Source: Euwallacea fornicatus (Eukaryota > Arthropoda > Insecta > Coleoptera > Curculionidae). From it: 64,000 nucleotides of DNA. The stretch is from the NCBI RefSeq assembly GCF_040115645.1, contig NW_027096112.1, positions 19,542 through 83,541 on the forward strand, written 5' to 3'. A model generated the notes under the pieces. It worked only from the letters and a program-made list of their open reading frames with translations. It ran no database searches and was not told where the DNA came from. Of the stretch, positions 1 to 8,514 are shown in pieces (positions within the stretch are counted from its first letter, which is position 1; each line of letters begins with the position of its first letter). A program made the translations under genes and the position numbers.

Positions 1-439
1 ACTCTTCAAGGACCAGACCATAAGGATTGCGCGCTTCGGAGCCGAAACGTCCACTTTTGGCATTCAGATCCCCGGCTACGAGGACCTTCCTACCATCCAG
101 CCCCCGCACGTACTCCTCCAGCCTACTAAGCATGGCACCGAATTCGGCCGCCGTTCTGTTCGGTGAGAAGTATGCCGAGACCAGCGTGATCCATCCCAAC
201 TCCACCGCTACGAAACCCCGGTCCCTATGGATTGACTTCACCCTCAAATGGTTGGCTAACCAGATGAAAGCGTCGTCGCTCCGATCCCTAATTACACCCT
301 TGGTTGCATTGTTCGGCTCTTGTCCTAACACAACGTCGATATCTCTCTCCCTGATCGTCTGGAACAGTAAGTCGGTAGCCAACCGTCTCCTGTCCAGATT
401 GATCTGGAGACACCTGAGCACGTTGACCGTCGGAGCCAT
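1..439 (-). CDS. ORF2 of non-LTR retrotransposon, N-terminal APE endonuclease (partial)
   Basis: This is the first 146 codons of a LINE ORF2, open to the window edge. Such proteins nick the target with an apurinic endonuclease-like domain and then prime reverse transcription there. Visible family signatures are LQINL at residues 11-15 (the Asn of motif I), QEP at 40-42 (the catalytic Glu), YFSPN at 90-94 and GDLNAK at 123-128 (the Asp and Asn of the catalytic core). The QEP and GDLNAK wording is typical of R1-clade elements. The ATG at 439-437 is the first in frame after an in-frame TGA at 475-473; an out-of-frame ATG lies 8 bases upstream. No frameshift or stop is seen in this part. The RT domain is to the left, outside the window. 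Confidence 0.88.
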   Translation of the reverse strand, partial: MAPTVNVLRCLQINLDRRRLATDLLFQTIRERDIDVVLGQEPNNATKGVIRDRSDDAFIWLANHLRVKSIHRDRGFVAVELGWITLVSAYFSPNRTAAEFGAMLSRLEEYVRGLDGRKVLVAGDLNAKSGRFGSEARNPYGLVLEE

Positions 440-507
440 TTTCCCATTTATTCGCCGCAATCTCACACACACTCACTCACTCACCCTCACTTGAGAGTCA
501 ACCTCGT
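440..507 (-). other. ORF1-ORF2 spacer with a GTGA/GT simple repeat
   Basis: A 68-bp gap lies between the ORF1 stop (TAG, 510-508) and the ORF2 ATG. On the minus strand its centre, about 491-461, is a GTGA/GTGT run. Many R1-clade elements have overlapping or abutting ORFs. Here translation of ORF2 would need reinitiation or internal entry across the gap, which is inference. Microsatellite slippage could have changed the spacing in this copy. Confidence 0.7.
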
Positions 508-2610
508 CTACGCGGAGTCTGCGCGAGATCGCGCTCTCCGTCGTTTGCCACGTTTCGACGTAGCCTCGCTCTTGAGTGGCTTTTCGGTGGAGCGCCCCGA
601 GGCGATGCATTCCTCGTGATCCTCCCCCTCTACCTCTATTTCGGCTCCCACCCCTTCTCCGACCGAACTGGTCGGGGAAGGGGGGCGTGCCGCTTGCACC
701 CCCTTTGCTTCGCCTCGCACAGGCGCGGATTCGGTCTTTTTTGGCACACGGGTTGCCGGTGCGGCTCCGGCTGCCGACTTTTTGGCCGGTGCCGTCGCGA
801 CCTTCGTGGTCCGCTCCACGCACCCCGTGGCTCCTGCGCTGTGTCCCTCCGCCTTACAGAGGGGGCAGAAACGCGAGTTTTTACACTCCACGGCCCTGTG
901 CCCCTCCTTAGCGCATCGGGCGCACAGACGGGACCTGTCCGCGCCTTTACATTGGCCCGCTCTATGCCCCGTCTCCCAACAGCGGAAGCAACGCCCAGAG
1001 TCTTTCCTCTCCTTGAGGCGACACCTGCTGATGCCGACTCGCAGATCGGAGATCCCCCGAACTTTTGCTGCCGCCTCGCCATCCCCCTCGACAACCCGTA
1101 TGGTGGCGGTTTGGCATCTGCCGAAACTTGCCCGAATGCCGGTCAGTTTGAGCCGACACGGTTCGAGCTCTGCCGCAGCAGCCACCGCCCCTACCACCTC
1201 TTCACCGGTAGTGACTCCGTCCAGACCGGTGACTTGGAAGATCACGGGCCTGCCTCCCGTCCCCGTTCGGACCCGGTCTACTCCCAGCCCCTTGCCGAGA
1301 ATGTCCCGGAGTTCTTTCCCCCCATTCCCCCCTTTAGGCAGCGTCAGAAGGATCTCGCCGCGCCTAGTCTCCCTGACGTTGCCTATGTCTACTTTCGTCT
1401 GGGACTGCGCCACAAGTTGTCGCACCTTCTTGAGGGTGTCGCTGTAGGTGGCCCCCTCCTCCTTAGCCACGAGCACCGCGTCCTCGTCCCGCCTGCCACC
1501 AGACGTGATGGTTGCGGCAGCTCCCCCGGGTTTCATGGATTCTGGTAGGTAGATTTTGATTTTAAATCCACCCTCCAGGTTCATTGCCACGAGCTCACAG
1601 ATCTTACGGAGCTTCCAAGGATCGGATCCTGGAACCAGCGGTATGACCACGCTGGTCCTCCCCAAGTCCTCCATGGTGCGAAACAGTGCCCTGACTGAGC
1701 CCAGCACCTGTTCTGGGTCCGTGCTCTCCAGTTGCCTGAAGAACACGTACCTTTCCCGTTGTTCTAATTTCCCACCCTTCCGCAGATTGCACGTCTGCAG
1801 TAAGTATGGGAAGCCGTCCTCCGACTCCGGCTGTTCTTCGATCTCTCTCAGCTCCGGGAGGAGCCTCAGGAATCTTTCTTTGAGGGGGCTAGACTGCACT
1901 CCCACTATTAATCCTAGATCCGCTCGATAACCCTCGCATACGGGATCCCCGTACGCGACCTCGGTGGCGACAAAGAGACCGTCCTCCCATCGCTCACGTA
2001 GGGCATCATGCAGATCTCCCTGACCAACCAGACGGCGGATGTGTTCTCTCTGTTCTGCCGTCCTTCTCTCTTGATCGGTTTCCGTCTGACAGTCGACGGA
2101 GACCGAATCTGGCACGACCCGACCCGAGGACTCGAGTCGAGATAGGCGCGCTCTCAGGCTGGCATTTTCCTCACGCAAAAGGCCAACCTCCTCATTTGCG
2201 GCCAGATAGGCCCTGTCTTCCTCTCTCTCCATACGCGCTCGACGAAGCGCACTGCGTAGGTCAGACACGACGTTGACCATGTCTTTCCTGGGCCTACTAT
2301 ATGCCTTTAGGAGGCGGTCCAGTTCATCCACATGTCTGACTGCCTCCTCCAATGCTGACAACACCAATGACGATGGGTCGTCTTTCCGTATTGATAATTT
2401 TTTCATCCCACCGGGGGACGTCCTCCTTACTTTCTTCCCAGTAGTTCGCACTGGGGGTGTGGCCTGGGGTCCACCGTCACCACCCTGTCTTTGTTGCAGA
2501 GGCTTTATTACGACTGCCAGCGAGGCCTGCTCCGGCACCTCGCCCGCCGTCCCCTGGGGTTCCGATCGCCCCTGGAGAAGTAAACCTTTCTTCGTTGCCT
2601 TGTCTGTCAT
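508..2610 (-). CDS. ORF1 gag-like nucleic-acid-binding protein of non-LTR retrotransposon
   Basis: This 700-residue protein starts at the first ATG of the frame and ends with TAG. LINE ORF1 products coat the element RNA to form the RNP. The N-terminus is low-complexity and basic. Residues about 85-165 are charged and heptad-like, a probable coiled coil. Residues about 410-530 look like the folded RNA-binding region that precedes the knuckles in this family. Three zinc knuckles follow: CX2CX4HX4C at 541-554, CX2CX4HX4C at 563-576, and a longer-spaced CX2CX4HX6C at 582-597. The C-terminal tail is Lys/Arg-rich, ending in RRRARSRADSA, and could act as a nuclear or nucleolar signal. The frame is intact. 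Several open frames on the opposite strand are GC-driven shadows. Confidence 0.92.
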   Translation of the reverse strand: MTDKATKKGLLLQGRSEPQGTAGEVPEQASLAVVIKPLQQRQGGDGGPQATPPVRTTGKKVRRTSPGGMKKLSIRKDDPSSLVLSALEEAVRHVDELDRLLKAYSRPRKDMVNVVSDLRSALRRARMEREEDRAYLAANEEVGLLREENASLRARLSRLESSGRVVPDSVSVDCQTETDQERRTAEQREHIRRLVGQGDLHDALRERWEDGLFVATEVAYGDPVCEGYRADLGLIVGVQSSPLKERFLRLLPELREIEEQPESEDGFPYLLQTCNLRKGGKLEQRERYVFFRQLESTDPEQVLGSVRALFRTMEDLGRTSVVIPLVPGSDPWKLRKICELVAMNLEGGFKIKIYLPESMKPGGAAATITSGGRRDEDAVLVAKEEGATYSDTLKKVRQLVAQSQTKVDIGNVRETRRGEILLTLPKGGNGGKELRDILGKGLGVDRVRTGTGGRPVIFQVTGLDGVTTGEEVVGAVAAAAELEPCRLKLTGIRASFGRCQTATIRVVEGDGEAAAKVRGISDLRVGISRCRLKERKDSGRCFRCWETGHRAGQCKGADRSRLCARCAKEGHRAVECKNSRFCPLCKAEGHSAGATGCVERTTKVATAPAKKSAAGAAPATRVPKKTESAPVRGEAKGVQAARPPSPTSSVGEGVGAEIEVEGEDHEECIASGRSTEKPLKSEATSKRGKRRRARSRADSA

Positions 2611-2734
2611 AATTAGTCCTTGTTAGCCTTCCGCGTTAGTTACTCATCATCCTCCACCGGGGTTGGTTACCCGGTCTCGGAAGAAGGGTATCCAGGGGCC
2701 ACCACGAGGAGGTGCGGATAGGACTTTGGCCCCC
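2611..2734 (-). other. 5' leader of non-LTR retrotransposon
   Basis: These 124 bases separate the ORF1 start from the satellite junction. On the minus strand the element begins with a run of G (GGGGGCCAAAG). LINE 5' UTRs usually hold an internal promoter, but no specific motif is identifiable here. I cannot tell whether this is the full-length 5' end or a slight truncation. Confidence 0.6.
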
Positions 2735-2846
2735 AAGCTCAGTATTGTTAGGAATGACGGAAATAGCACGAAATCGTACGATTTACTCGATTTGGTCAAA
2801 AAGTGCCGCTTCTATTAGAGCCAAATTGACGATTTGCCGTTTAAGG

Positions 2847-2985
2847 CCTTATTATGCTTATTTTGCCAAAAGGAGACGATTTGAACAAAATTGGTTGTAG
2901 CGTTGGCGAAATATCGCCAAATTGTACGATTTAGCCAAAAAGTGCCGCTTCTATTAGAGCCAAATTGACGATTTGCCGTTTAAGG
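2847..2985. repeat. Representative 139-bp satellite monomer with three internal sub-repeats
   Basis: Reading from the TTATTATGCTTATTTTGCC core, each monomer holds three copies of an ACGATTTG box, each preceded by a CCAAA-type element. The contexts are CCAAAAGGAGACGATTTGAA, CCAAATTGTACGATTTGGCC and CCAAATTGACGATTTGCC. Box-to-box spacings are 50, 42 and 47 bp, totalling 139. This suggests the monomer grew from a triplicated unit of about 46 bp (inference). A short dyad, GGCGA-AATA-TCGCC, sits between the first and second boxes and is the most variable stretch. Because 139 is not a multiple of three, reading frames rotate from unit to unit, so this is not a coding repeat. Confidence 0.85.
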
Positions 2986-3898
2986 CCTTATTATGCTTAT
3001 TTTGCCAAAAGGAGACGATTTGAACAAAATTGGTTGTAGCGTTGGCGAGATGACGCCAAATCATAAGATTTGGCCAAAAAGTGCCGCTTCTATTAGAGCC
3101 AAATTGACGATTTGCCGTTTAAGGCCTTATTATGCTTATTTTGCCAAAAGGAGACGATTTGAACAAAATTGGTTGTAGCGTTGGCGAAATATCGCCAAAT
3201 TGTACGATTTAGCCAAAAAGTGCCGCTTCTATTAGAGCCAAATTGACGATTTGCCGTTTAAGGCCTTATTATGCTTATTTTGCCAAAAGGAGACGATTTG
3301 AACAAAATTGGTTGTAGCGTTGGCGAAATATCGCCAAATTGTACGATTTTGCCAAAAAGTGCCGCTTCTATTAGAGCCAAATTGACGATTTGCCGTTTAA
3401 GGCCTTATTATGCTTATTTTGCCAAAAGGAGACGATTTGAACAAAACTGATTGTAGCGTTGGCGAGATAACGCCAAATCATAAGATTTGGCCAAAATGTG
3501 CCGCTTCTATTAGAGCCAAATTGACGATTTGCCGTTTAAGGCCTTATTATGCTTATTTTGCCAAAAGGAGACGATTTGAACAAAATTGGTTGTAGCGTTG
3601 GCGAAATATCGCCAAATTGTACGATTTTGCCAAAAAGTGCCGCTTCTATTAGAGCCAAATTGACGATTTGCCGTTTAAGGCCTTATTATGCTTATTTTGC
3701 CAAAAGGAGACGATTTGAACAAAATTGGTTGTAGCGTTGGCGAAATATCGCCAAATTGTACGATTTGGCCAAAAAGTGCCGCTTCTATTAGAGCCAAATT
3801 GACGATTTGCCGTTTAAGGCCTTATTATGCTTATTTTGCCAAAAGGAGACGATTTGAACAAAATTGGTTGTAGCGTTGGCGAAATAACTCCAAATCGT

Positions 3899-4005
3899 GG
3901 TTTTCGGGCAATTTCCGACGAAACTCGCCGATTTCACGGATTTGACTATTTTTAAGCTCAGTATTGTTAGGAATGACGGAAATAGCACGAAATCGTACGA
4001 TTTAC
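3899..4005. repeat. 107-bp extra block defining the 246-bp long satellite unit (first complete copy)
   Basis: The block starts after CCAAATCGT with GGTTTTCGGGCAATTTCC and ends before CGATTTGGTCAAAAAG, where the normal monomer has AAATTGTACGATTTGGCC. It is bounded by a direct AAATCGT (3892-3898 and 3990-3996), plus a 9-bp local duplication (ACTCGATTT). The second AAATCGT belongs to a perfect palindrome, AAATCGTACGATTT. Complete copies start at 3899, 4562, 4808, 5610, 5995, 12804, 14578, 15797, 16321, 18235, 20149, 20534, 21058, 22277, 23218, 23603, 24127, 27984, 28508, 30283, 31224, 31609, 31994, 37519, 38043, 39540, 40064, 41005, 41390, 43719, 44799, 45323, 47652, 49149, 49812, 51309, 53501, 54164, 55383, 57992, 58516, 61542 and 62483. 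No terminal inverted repeat is evident. Confidence 0.93.
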
Positions 4006-6437
4006 TCGATTTGGTCAAAAAGTGCCGCTTCTATTAGAGCCAAATTGACGATTTGCCGTTTAAGGCCTTATTATGCTTATTTTGCCAAAAGGAGACGATT
4101 TGAAAAAAATTGATTGTAGCGTTGGCGAGATAACGCCAAATCATAAGATTTGGCCAAAAAGTGCCGCTTCTATTAGAGCCAAATTGACGATTTGCCGTTT
4201 AAGGCCTTATTATGCTTATTTTGCCAAAAGGAGACGATTTGAACAAAATTGGTTGTAGCGTTGGCGAAATATCGCCAAATTGTACGATTTGGCCAAAAAG
4301 TGCCACTTCTATTAGAGCCAAATTGACGATTTGCCGTTTAAGGCCTTATTATGCTTATTTTGCCAAAAGGAGACGATTTGAACAAAATTGATTGTAGCGT
4401 TGGCGAGATAACGCCAAATTATAAGATTTGGCCAAAAAGTGCCGCTTCTATTAGAGCCAAATTGACGATTTGCCGTTTAAGGCCTTATTATGCCTATTTT
4501 GCCAAAAGGAGACGATTTGAACAAAATTGGTTGTAGCGTTGGCGAAATAACTCCAAATCGTGGTTTTCGGGCAATTTCCGACGAAACTCGCCGATTTCAC
4601 GGATTTGACTATTTTTAAGCTCAGTATTGTTAGGAATGACGGAAATAGCACGAAATCGTACGATTTACTCGATTTGGTCAAAAAGTGCCGCTTCTATTAG
4701 AGCCAAATTGACGATTTGCCGTTTAAGGCCTTATTATGCTTATTTTGCCAAAAGGAGACGATTTGAACAAAATTGGTTGTAGCGTTGGCGAAATAACTCC
4801 AAATCGTGGTTTTCGGGCAATTTCCGACGAAACTCGCCGATTTCACGGATTTGACTATTTTTAAGCTCAGTATTGTTAGGAATGACGGAAATAGCACGAA
4901 ATCGTACGATTTACTCGATTTGGTCAAAAAGTGCCGCTTCTATTAGAGCCAAATTGACGATTTGCCGTTTAAGGCCTTATTATGCTTATTTTGCCAAAAG
5001 GAGACGATTTGAACAAAATTGGTTGTAGCGTTGGCGAAATATCGCCAAATTGTACGATTTGGCCAAAAAGTGCCGCTTCTATTAGAGCCAAATTGACGAT
5101 TTGCCGTTTAAGGCCTTATTATGCTTATTTTGCCAAAAGGAGACGATTTGAACAAAATTGGTTGTAGCGTTGGCGAAATATCGCCAAATTGTACGATTTG
5201 GCCAAAACGTGCCGCTTCTATTAGAGCCAAATTGACAAATTGCCGTTTAAGGCCTTATTATGGTTATTTTGCCAAAAGGAGACGATTTGAACAAAATTGA
5301 TTGTAGCGTTGGCGAGATGACGCCAAATCATAAGATTTGGCCAAAATGTGCCGCTTCTATTAGAGCCAAATTGACGATTTGCCGTTTAAGGCCTTATTAT
5401 GCTTATTTTGCCAAAAGGAGACGATTTGAACAAAATTGGTTGTAGCGTTGGCGAAATATCGCCAAATTGTACGATTTTGCCAAAAAGTGCCGCTTCTATT
5501 AGAGCCAAATTGACGATTTGCCGTTTAAGGCCTTATTATGCTTATTTTGCCAAAAGGAGACGATTTGAACAAAATTGGTTGTAGCGTTGGCGAAATAACT
5601 CCAAATCGTGGTTTTCGGGCAATTTCCGACGAAACTCGCCGATTTCACGGATTTGACTATTTTTAAGCTCAGTATTGTTAGGAATGACGGAAATAGCACG
5701 AAATCGTACGATTTACTCGATTTGGTCAAAAAGTGCCGCTTCTATTAGAGCCAAATTGACGATTTGCCGTTTAAGGCCTTATTATGCTTATTTTGCCAAA
5801 AGGAGACGATTTGAACAAAATTGGTTGTAGCGTTGGCGAAATATCGCCAAATTGTACGATTTGGCCAAAAAGTGCCGCTTCTATTAGAGCCAAATTGACG
5901 ATTTGCCGTTTAAGGCCTTATTATGCTTATTTTGCCAAAAGGAGACGATTTGAACAAAATTGGTTGTAGCGTTGGCGAAATAACTCCAAATCGTGGTTTT
6001 CGGGCAATTTCCGACGAAACTCGCCGATTTCACGGATTTGACTATTTTTAAGCTCAGTATTGTTAGGAATGACGGAAATAGCACGAAATCGTACGATTTA
6101 CTCGATTTGGTCAAAAAGTGCCGCTTCTATTAGAGCCAAATTGACGATTTGCCGTTTAAGGCCTTATTATGCTTATTTTGCCAAAAGGAGACGATTTGAA
6201 CAAAACTGATTGTAGCGTTGGCGAGATAACGCCAAATCATAAGATTTGGCCAAAAAGTGCCGCTTCTATTAGAGCCAAATTGACGATTTGCCGTTTAAGG
6301 CCTTATTATGCTTATTTTGCCAAAAGGAGAAGATTTGAACAAAATTGATTGTAGCGTTGGCGAAATATCGCCAAATTGTACGATTTGGCCAAAAAGTGCC
6401 GCTTCTATTAGAGCCAAATTGACGATTTGCCGTTTAA

Positions 6438-6441
6438 GGCC
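6438..6441. repeat. Target-site duplication GGCC, left copy
   Basis: Uninterrupted monomers read TTTAAGGCCTTATT. At the insertion the left flank ends TTTAAGGCC, and the right flank restarts GGCCTTATT at 12723. GGCC is therefore duplicated, the 4-bp length expected for Ty3/gypsy integrases. Confidence 0.93.
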
Positions 6442-6690
6442 ACTTATATTTCTTTACTCGTTGGGAGCAATAAAAAAAATGATTTATTTATTTTAAAATT
6501 ATTACAAGTTCAAATAAAGGCAAAAATTACGTTACACTATCAGTTACGACTTTCAATCACGACAATTACACAAAGAATGCTAATTAACTTAAATCTACTC
6601 CTTTTATATAAAATAAAGTTCATAGTCAGCACTATTGCATCCTGGCCGTGCGCTTCCCGCGGTGGTTCGTGGAATCCGCGTGTGGTAATT
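6442..6690 (-). repeat. 3' LTR (249 bp)
   Basis: On the minus strand the LTR begins AATTACCACACG and ends AAATATAAGT. It matches 12474-12722 in length and, by eye, in sequence. A TATATAAAAG box lies at 6610-6601 and an AATAAA polyadenylation signal at 6488-6483. The termini lack the TG...CA ends of most retroviral LTRs; AATT-type ends are usual among errantiviruses. Confidence 0.95.
6483..6488 (-). terminator. AATAAA polyadenylation signal in 3' LTR
   Basis: AATAAATAAATC reads on the minus strand about 115 bases downstream of the LTR TATA box, before the LTR end. That is the position expected for the poly(A) signal defining the end of R. Functional use is inferred. Confidence 0.6.
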
Positions 6691-6700
6691 CCTCCCCCCT
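6691..6700 (-). other. Polypurine tract
   Basis: AGGGGGGAGG reads on the minus strand directly upstream of the 3' LTR start (AATTAC), the site where plus-strand DNA synthesis is primed in LTR elements. It sits 20 bases past the env stop codon. Confidence 0.9.
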
Positions 6701-6720
6701 AAGAGTGAACTTCAATGGCA

Positions 6721-8508
6721 TCATGGAAGTTGCACGTCCTCCCCTGTGGTTTTGGTGGATGGATCTTGGTTTCTCTTTATTCTGCTCTGTCTCCATTTCC
6801 AAAGGGTTGATAGGCAACAGAGGGCTGCAAGGGCGTATAGTAAGATGGTCCACATGCTGGGGTATGTGACGAGTTCCGTGTAGGTGATTGGTGAGAGCGG
6901 GCTGTCCATGGCGATCTTTTCTTCTAATTCATGGAGGTCGTCTAACTTCAAGTCAGGCAAATGCAGGCTTAAGTTTAGGTATGGCAGTTGTTGCTCCTTT
7001 TCGGCTAATTCCGGAAATAGTATTGGCTCGAGGGTGATTTTCGTAACCTTTTCGATATTTTCGGCAATAACTTTTTTCACTGTGATCCGGCATCCTGGAG
7101 GGATTCGGCAGATGAAAGTACCCATTAAGTTGCGCTTTTCGTTTAGCGAATTGGGGCAAAACATTTGAACGGTTTCCCTTTTTGGCAATACCATTACCCA
7201 CTTATGTGTCTCGTCTAGCCGATTGAGGATTGGTTCAGTGACTTTGGCCTCTATTTGGTGGCAATTTGAAGTCTCTCCATCTCTCTGAAGTATCTGGACC
7301 TCGCAAGGCGAGTTGCTTCCTATTTCTTCTAATCGAGAATTTGGACAAAGGTATCTTTCTGGCATTAGTTTTTGACAGTTTTCCCTGGTGTACATGTAGT
7401 ACAATCTGTCCGTGATCAGATACTTATTTCGAGACATTATAAACTTAAACTGACCTTGATGTTGGATTGGGACTGCATATAGATGGAAAAGGTCAAAGGA
7501 TCGGTTATGTGCGATGGGAACATGTAATATATGAATGATTCGTAGTTGCGATATGAAGCTTTCTGGTTTAATGGTTTTGGCTATTATTGGTATGTTACTT
7601 TGTATGGCCTGTAGAGGTAATTGACCTTCATCCAACTGGTTTCGTAACAATTGTAATTCGGTATAAAGTTCTTGATTCGTAATAATGGTTGGATGTAGGA
7701 CTCCCAATTGAGAAAATACCATTGAATTTTCGATGTCTTGCAAAATCGAATCAACTACTTCGTACATGTTAATAAAGTCATTGTTAAGTTCCACAAATAA
7801 CATAAAGTTCCTCCCTGAATTTATCTCGTTCAAATAAGGACGTATTTGATTAATTTTTTCCTCGATCATTTTGTCATTTTTATAGAGTTGCTGTAGAGTT
7901 TGATTAAATCGCTCAATAACTGATTTCGATAGTGTCCCTTGATTCATTACTTTTGTCTGGAGTATTTGTTGGTTGGTCTCTAAGTTTTTTATTAGGTTGT
8001 TGTATCGATCTCCGTCAGCTGAATCTAAATTTCCCGAGATTAGTTTAAATGCTGTTCCTAACAGATTTACTAATCCTCGTTTTTGTCTAAAGTTTTGGGG
8101 TGGAATAATTTCGTTTAATCGTCTCTCAACTTTTTCCTTTAGGAATTTCAGCATTTCAAGAGAGTTTCGGATTTTAATGGTATACTTTTCAAAGGGTTCC
8201 GATACGTTAGTGTAAGTTAGGAGATGAGTGGTCTGTAAGTGAAGTCGTTTTACCTGGTTCACTATTGGTTGCATGTCGTAGTAGTGAATCAAGGTATGTA
8301 CGTGATGAATAACTGAAGCTTTCCCTATCTTTATTGGGATTATACCAGGGTTGTCCGTTAATTCTCTCATTTCTATTGTTTCCGGGGATGCGGGCATGCT
8401 CATGCTGCTACTGAAATCAATAAAAGTTACTTTTATCGGCCGTACGTATACACACATATTCTTAAAACTATACCTATTTCTATATGTTAACTTATAATTT
8501 ATATACAT
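6721..8508 (-). CDS. env: Env-like fusion glycoprotein of errantivirus (main exon)
   Basis: This 595-codon frame encodes a membrane fusion-type envelope protein of the insect errantivirus class, related to baculovirus F proteins by family knowledge. A furin-like site RQKR is at residues 141-144. It is followed by a Gly/Leu-rich, fusion-peptide-like stretch, then a long heptad-rich region (about 175-235), a cysteine-rich ectodomain (about 380-500), one transmembrane segment (about 552-570) and a short basic tail. No signal peptide is visible at the frame's own ATG, and residues 1-32 look unlike a secretory leader. A splice acceptor at residue 33 (8412-8411) makes a spliced start more likely. 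The frame is intact, follows gag-pol in the same frame after one TAA, and ends 20 bp before the polypurine tract. Confidence 0.9.
   Translation of the reverse strand: MYINYKLTYRNRYSFKNMCVYVRPIKVTFIDFSSSMSMPASPETIEMRELTDNPGIIPIKIGKASVIHHVHTLIHYYDMQPIVNQVKRLHLQTTHLLTYTNVSEPFEKYTIKIRNSLEMLKFLKEKVERRLNEIIPPQNFRQKRGLVNLLGTAFKLISGNLDSADGDRYNNLIKNLETNQQILQTKVMNQGTLSKSVIERFNQTLQQLYKNDKMIEEKINQIRPYLNEINSGRNFMLFVELNNDFINMYEVVDSILQDIENSMVFSQLGVLHPTIITNQELYTELQLLRNQLDEGQLPLQAIQSNIPIIAKTIKPESFISQLRIIHILHVPIAHNRSFDLFHLYAVPIQHQGQFKFIMSRNKYLITDRLYYMYTRENCQKLMPERYLCPNSRLEEIGSNSPCEVQILQRDGETSNCHQIEAKVTEPILNRLDETHKWVMVLPKRETVQMFCPNSLNEKRNLMGTFICRIPPGCRITVKKVIAENIEKVTKITLEPILFPELAEKEQQLPYLNLSLHLPDLKLDDLHELEEKIAMDSPLSPITYTELVTYPSMWTILLYALAALCCLSTLWKWRQSRIKRNQDPSTKTTGEDVQLP
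8411..8425 (-). promoter_or_regulatory. Predicted env 3' splice site
   Basis: On the minus strand, TTTTATTGATTTCAG ends with AG at 8412-8411, a good acceptor with a T-rich tract. The exon would begin at 8410, the third position of env codon 33. This phase is what the leader frame at 12315-12287 needs. RNA evidence is lacking. Confidence 0.6.
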
Positions 8509-8514
8509 TTTTAC

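Larger units (their letters stand above)
1..2734 (-). mobile_element. Non-LTR (LINE) retrotransposon, R1/TRAS-like, cut by the window edge
   Basis: A GC-rich block contrasts with the AT-rich satellite beside it. Read on the minus strand it has a 5' leader (2734-2611), ORF1 with three CCHC zinc knuckles (2610-508), a 68-bp spacer, and the start of ORF2 with an APE-type endonuclease (439 to beyond the edge). This order is that of R1/TRAS/I-like LINEs. The 5' end meets satellite sequence at 2734/2735, inside the 107-bp extra block of a long satellite unit. The reverse transcriptase, 3' UTR, tail and any target-site duplication lie outside the window. Both frames seen are open, so the copy may be young. 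The clade assignment is from ORF layout and motifs only. Confidence 0.9.
2735..6441. repeat. 139-bp satellite array, left segment
   Basis: Direct tandem repeats begin abruptly at the non-LTR junction, part-way into the extra block of a 246-bp unit (AAGCTCAGTATTG at 2735). They run to the LTR insertion at 6441. The period is 139 bp, for example successive TTATTATGCTTATTTTG cores at 3410, 3549 and 3688. Five complete 246-bp units lie here. The segment 2735-4258 matches 14633-16156 at an offset of 11898. That offset equals 35 units, 7 extra blocks, one single-base loss and the 6285-bp retroelement with its target duplication. The segment is therefore the same array as 12723-64000. Some variants are shared with far-away copies, such as TTTGAAAAAAATTG near 4101, also near 50153, 51650 and 55724. 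Confidence 0.97.

Noticed and set aside
616..1548. Long plus-strand frames over ORF1 (616-1548, 782-1447 and others)
   Set aside because: They lie antisense to a recognised zinc-knuckle ORF1 in GC-rich sequence, have no domain signature, and are expected by composition.
3899..4005. 107-bp block as a typical MITE
   Set aside because: No terminal inverted repeats were found; only a 7-bp direct repeat bounds it, which deletion or slippage could also produce.
3891..4018. CENP-B box-like site in the 107-bp block (TTTCGGGCAATTTCC, CCGACGAAAC)
   Set aside because: The required spacing of TTCG, A and CGGG is not met on either strand.
6721..8508. Env frame start at its own first ATG (8508) as the true N-terminus
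   Set aside because: The first 32 residues are polar, not a secretory leader, and are interrupted by a good splice acceptor whose phase fits the upstream leader. Kept only as the frame limit.
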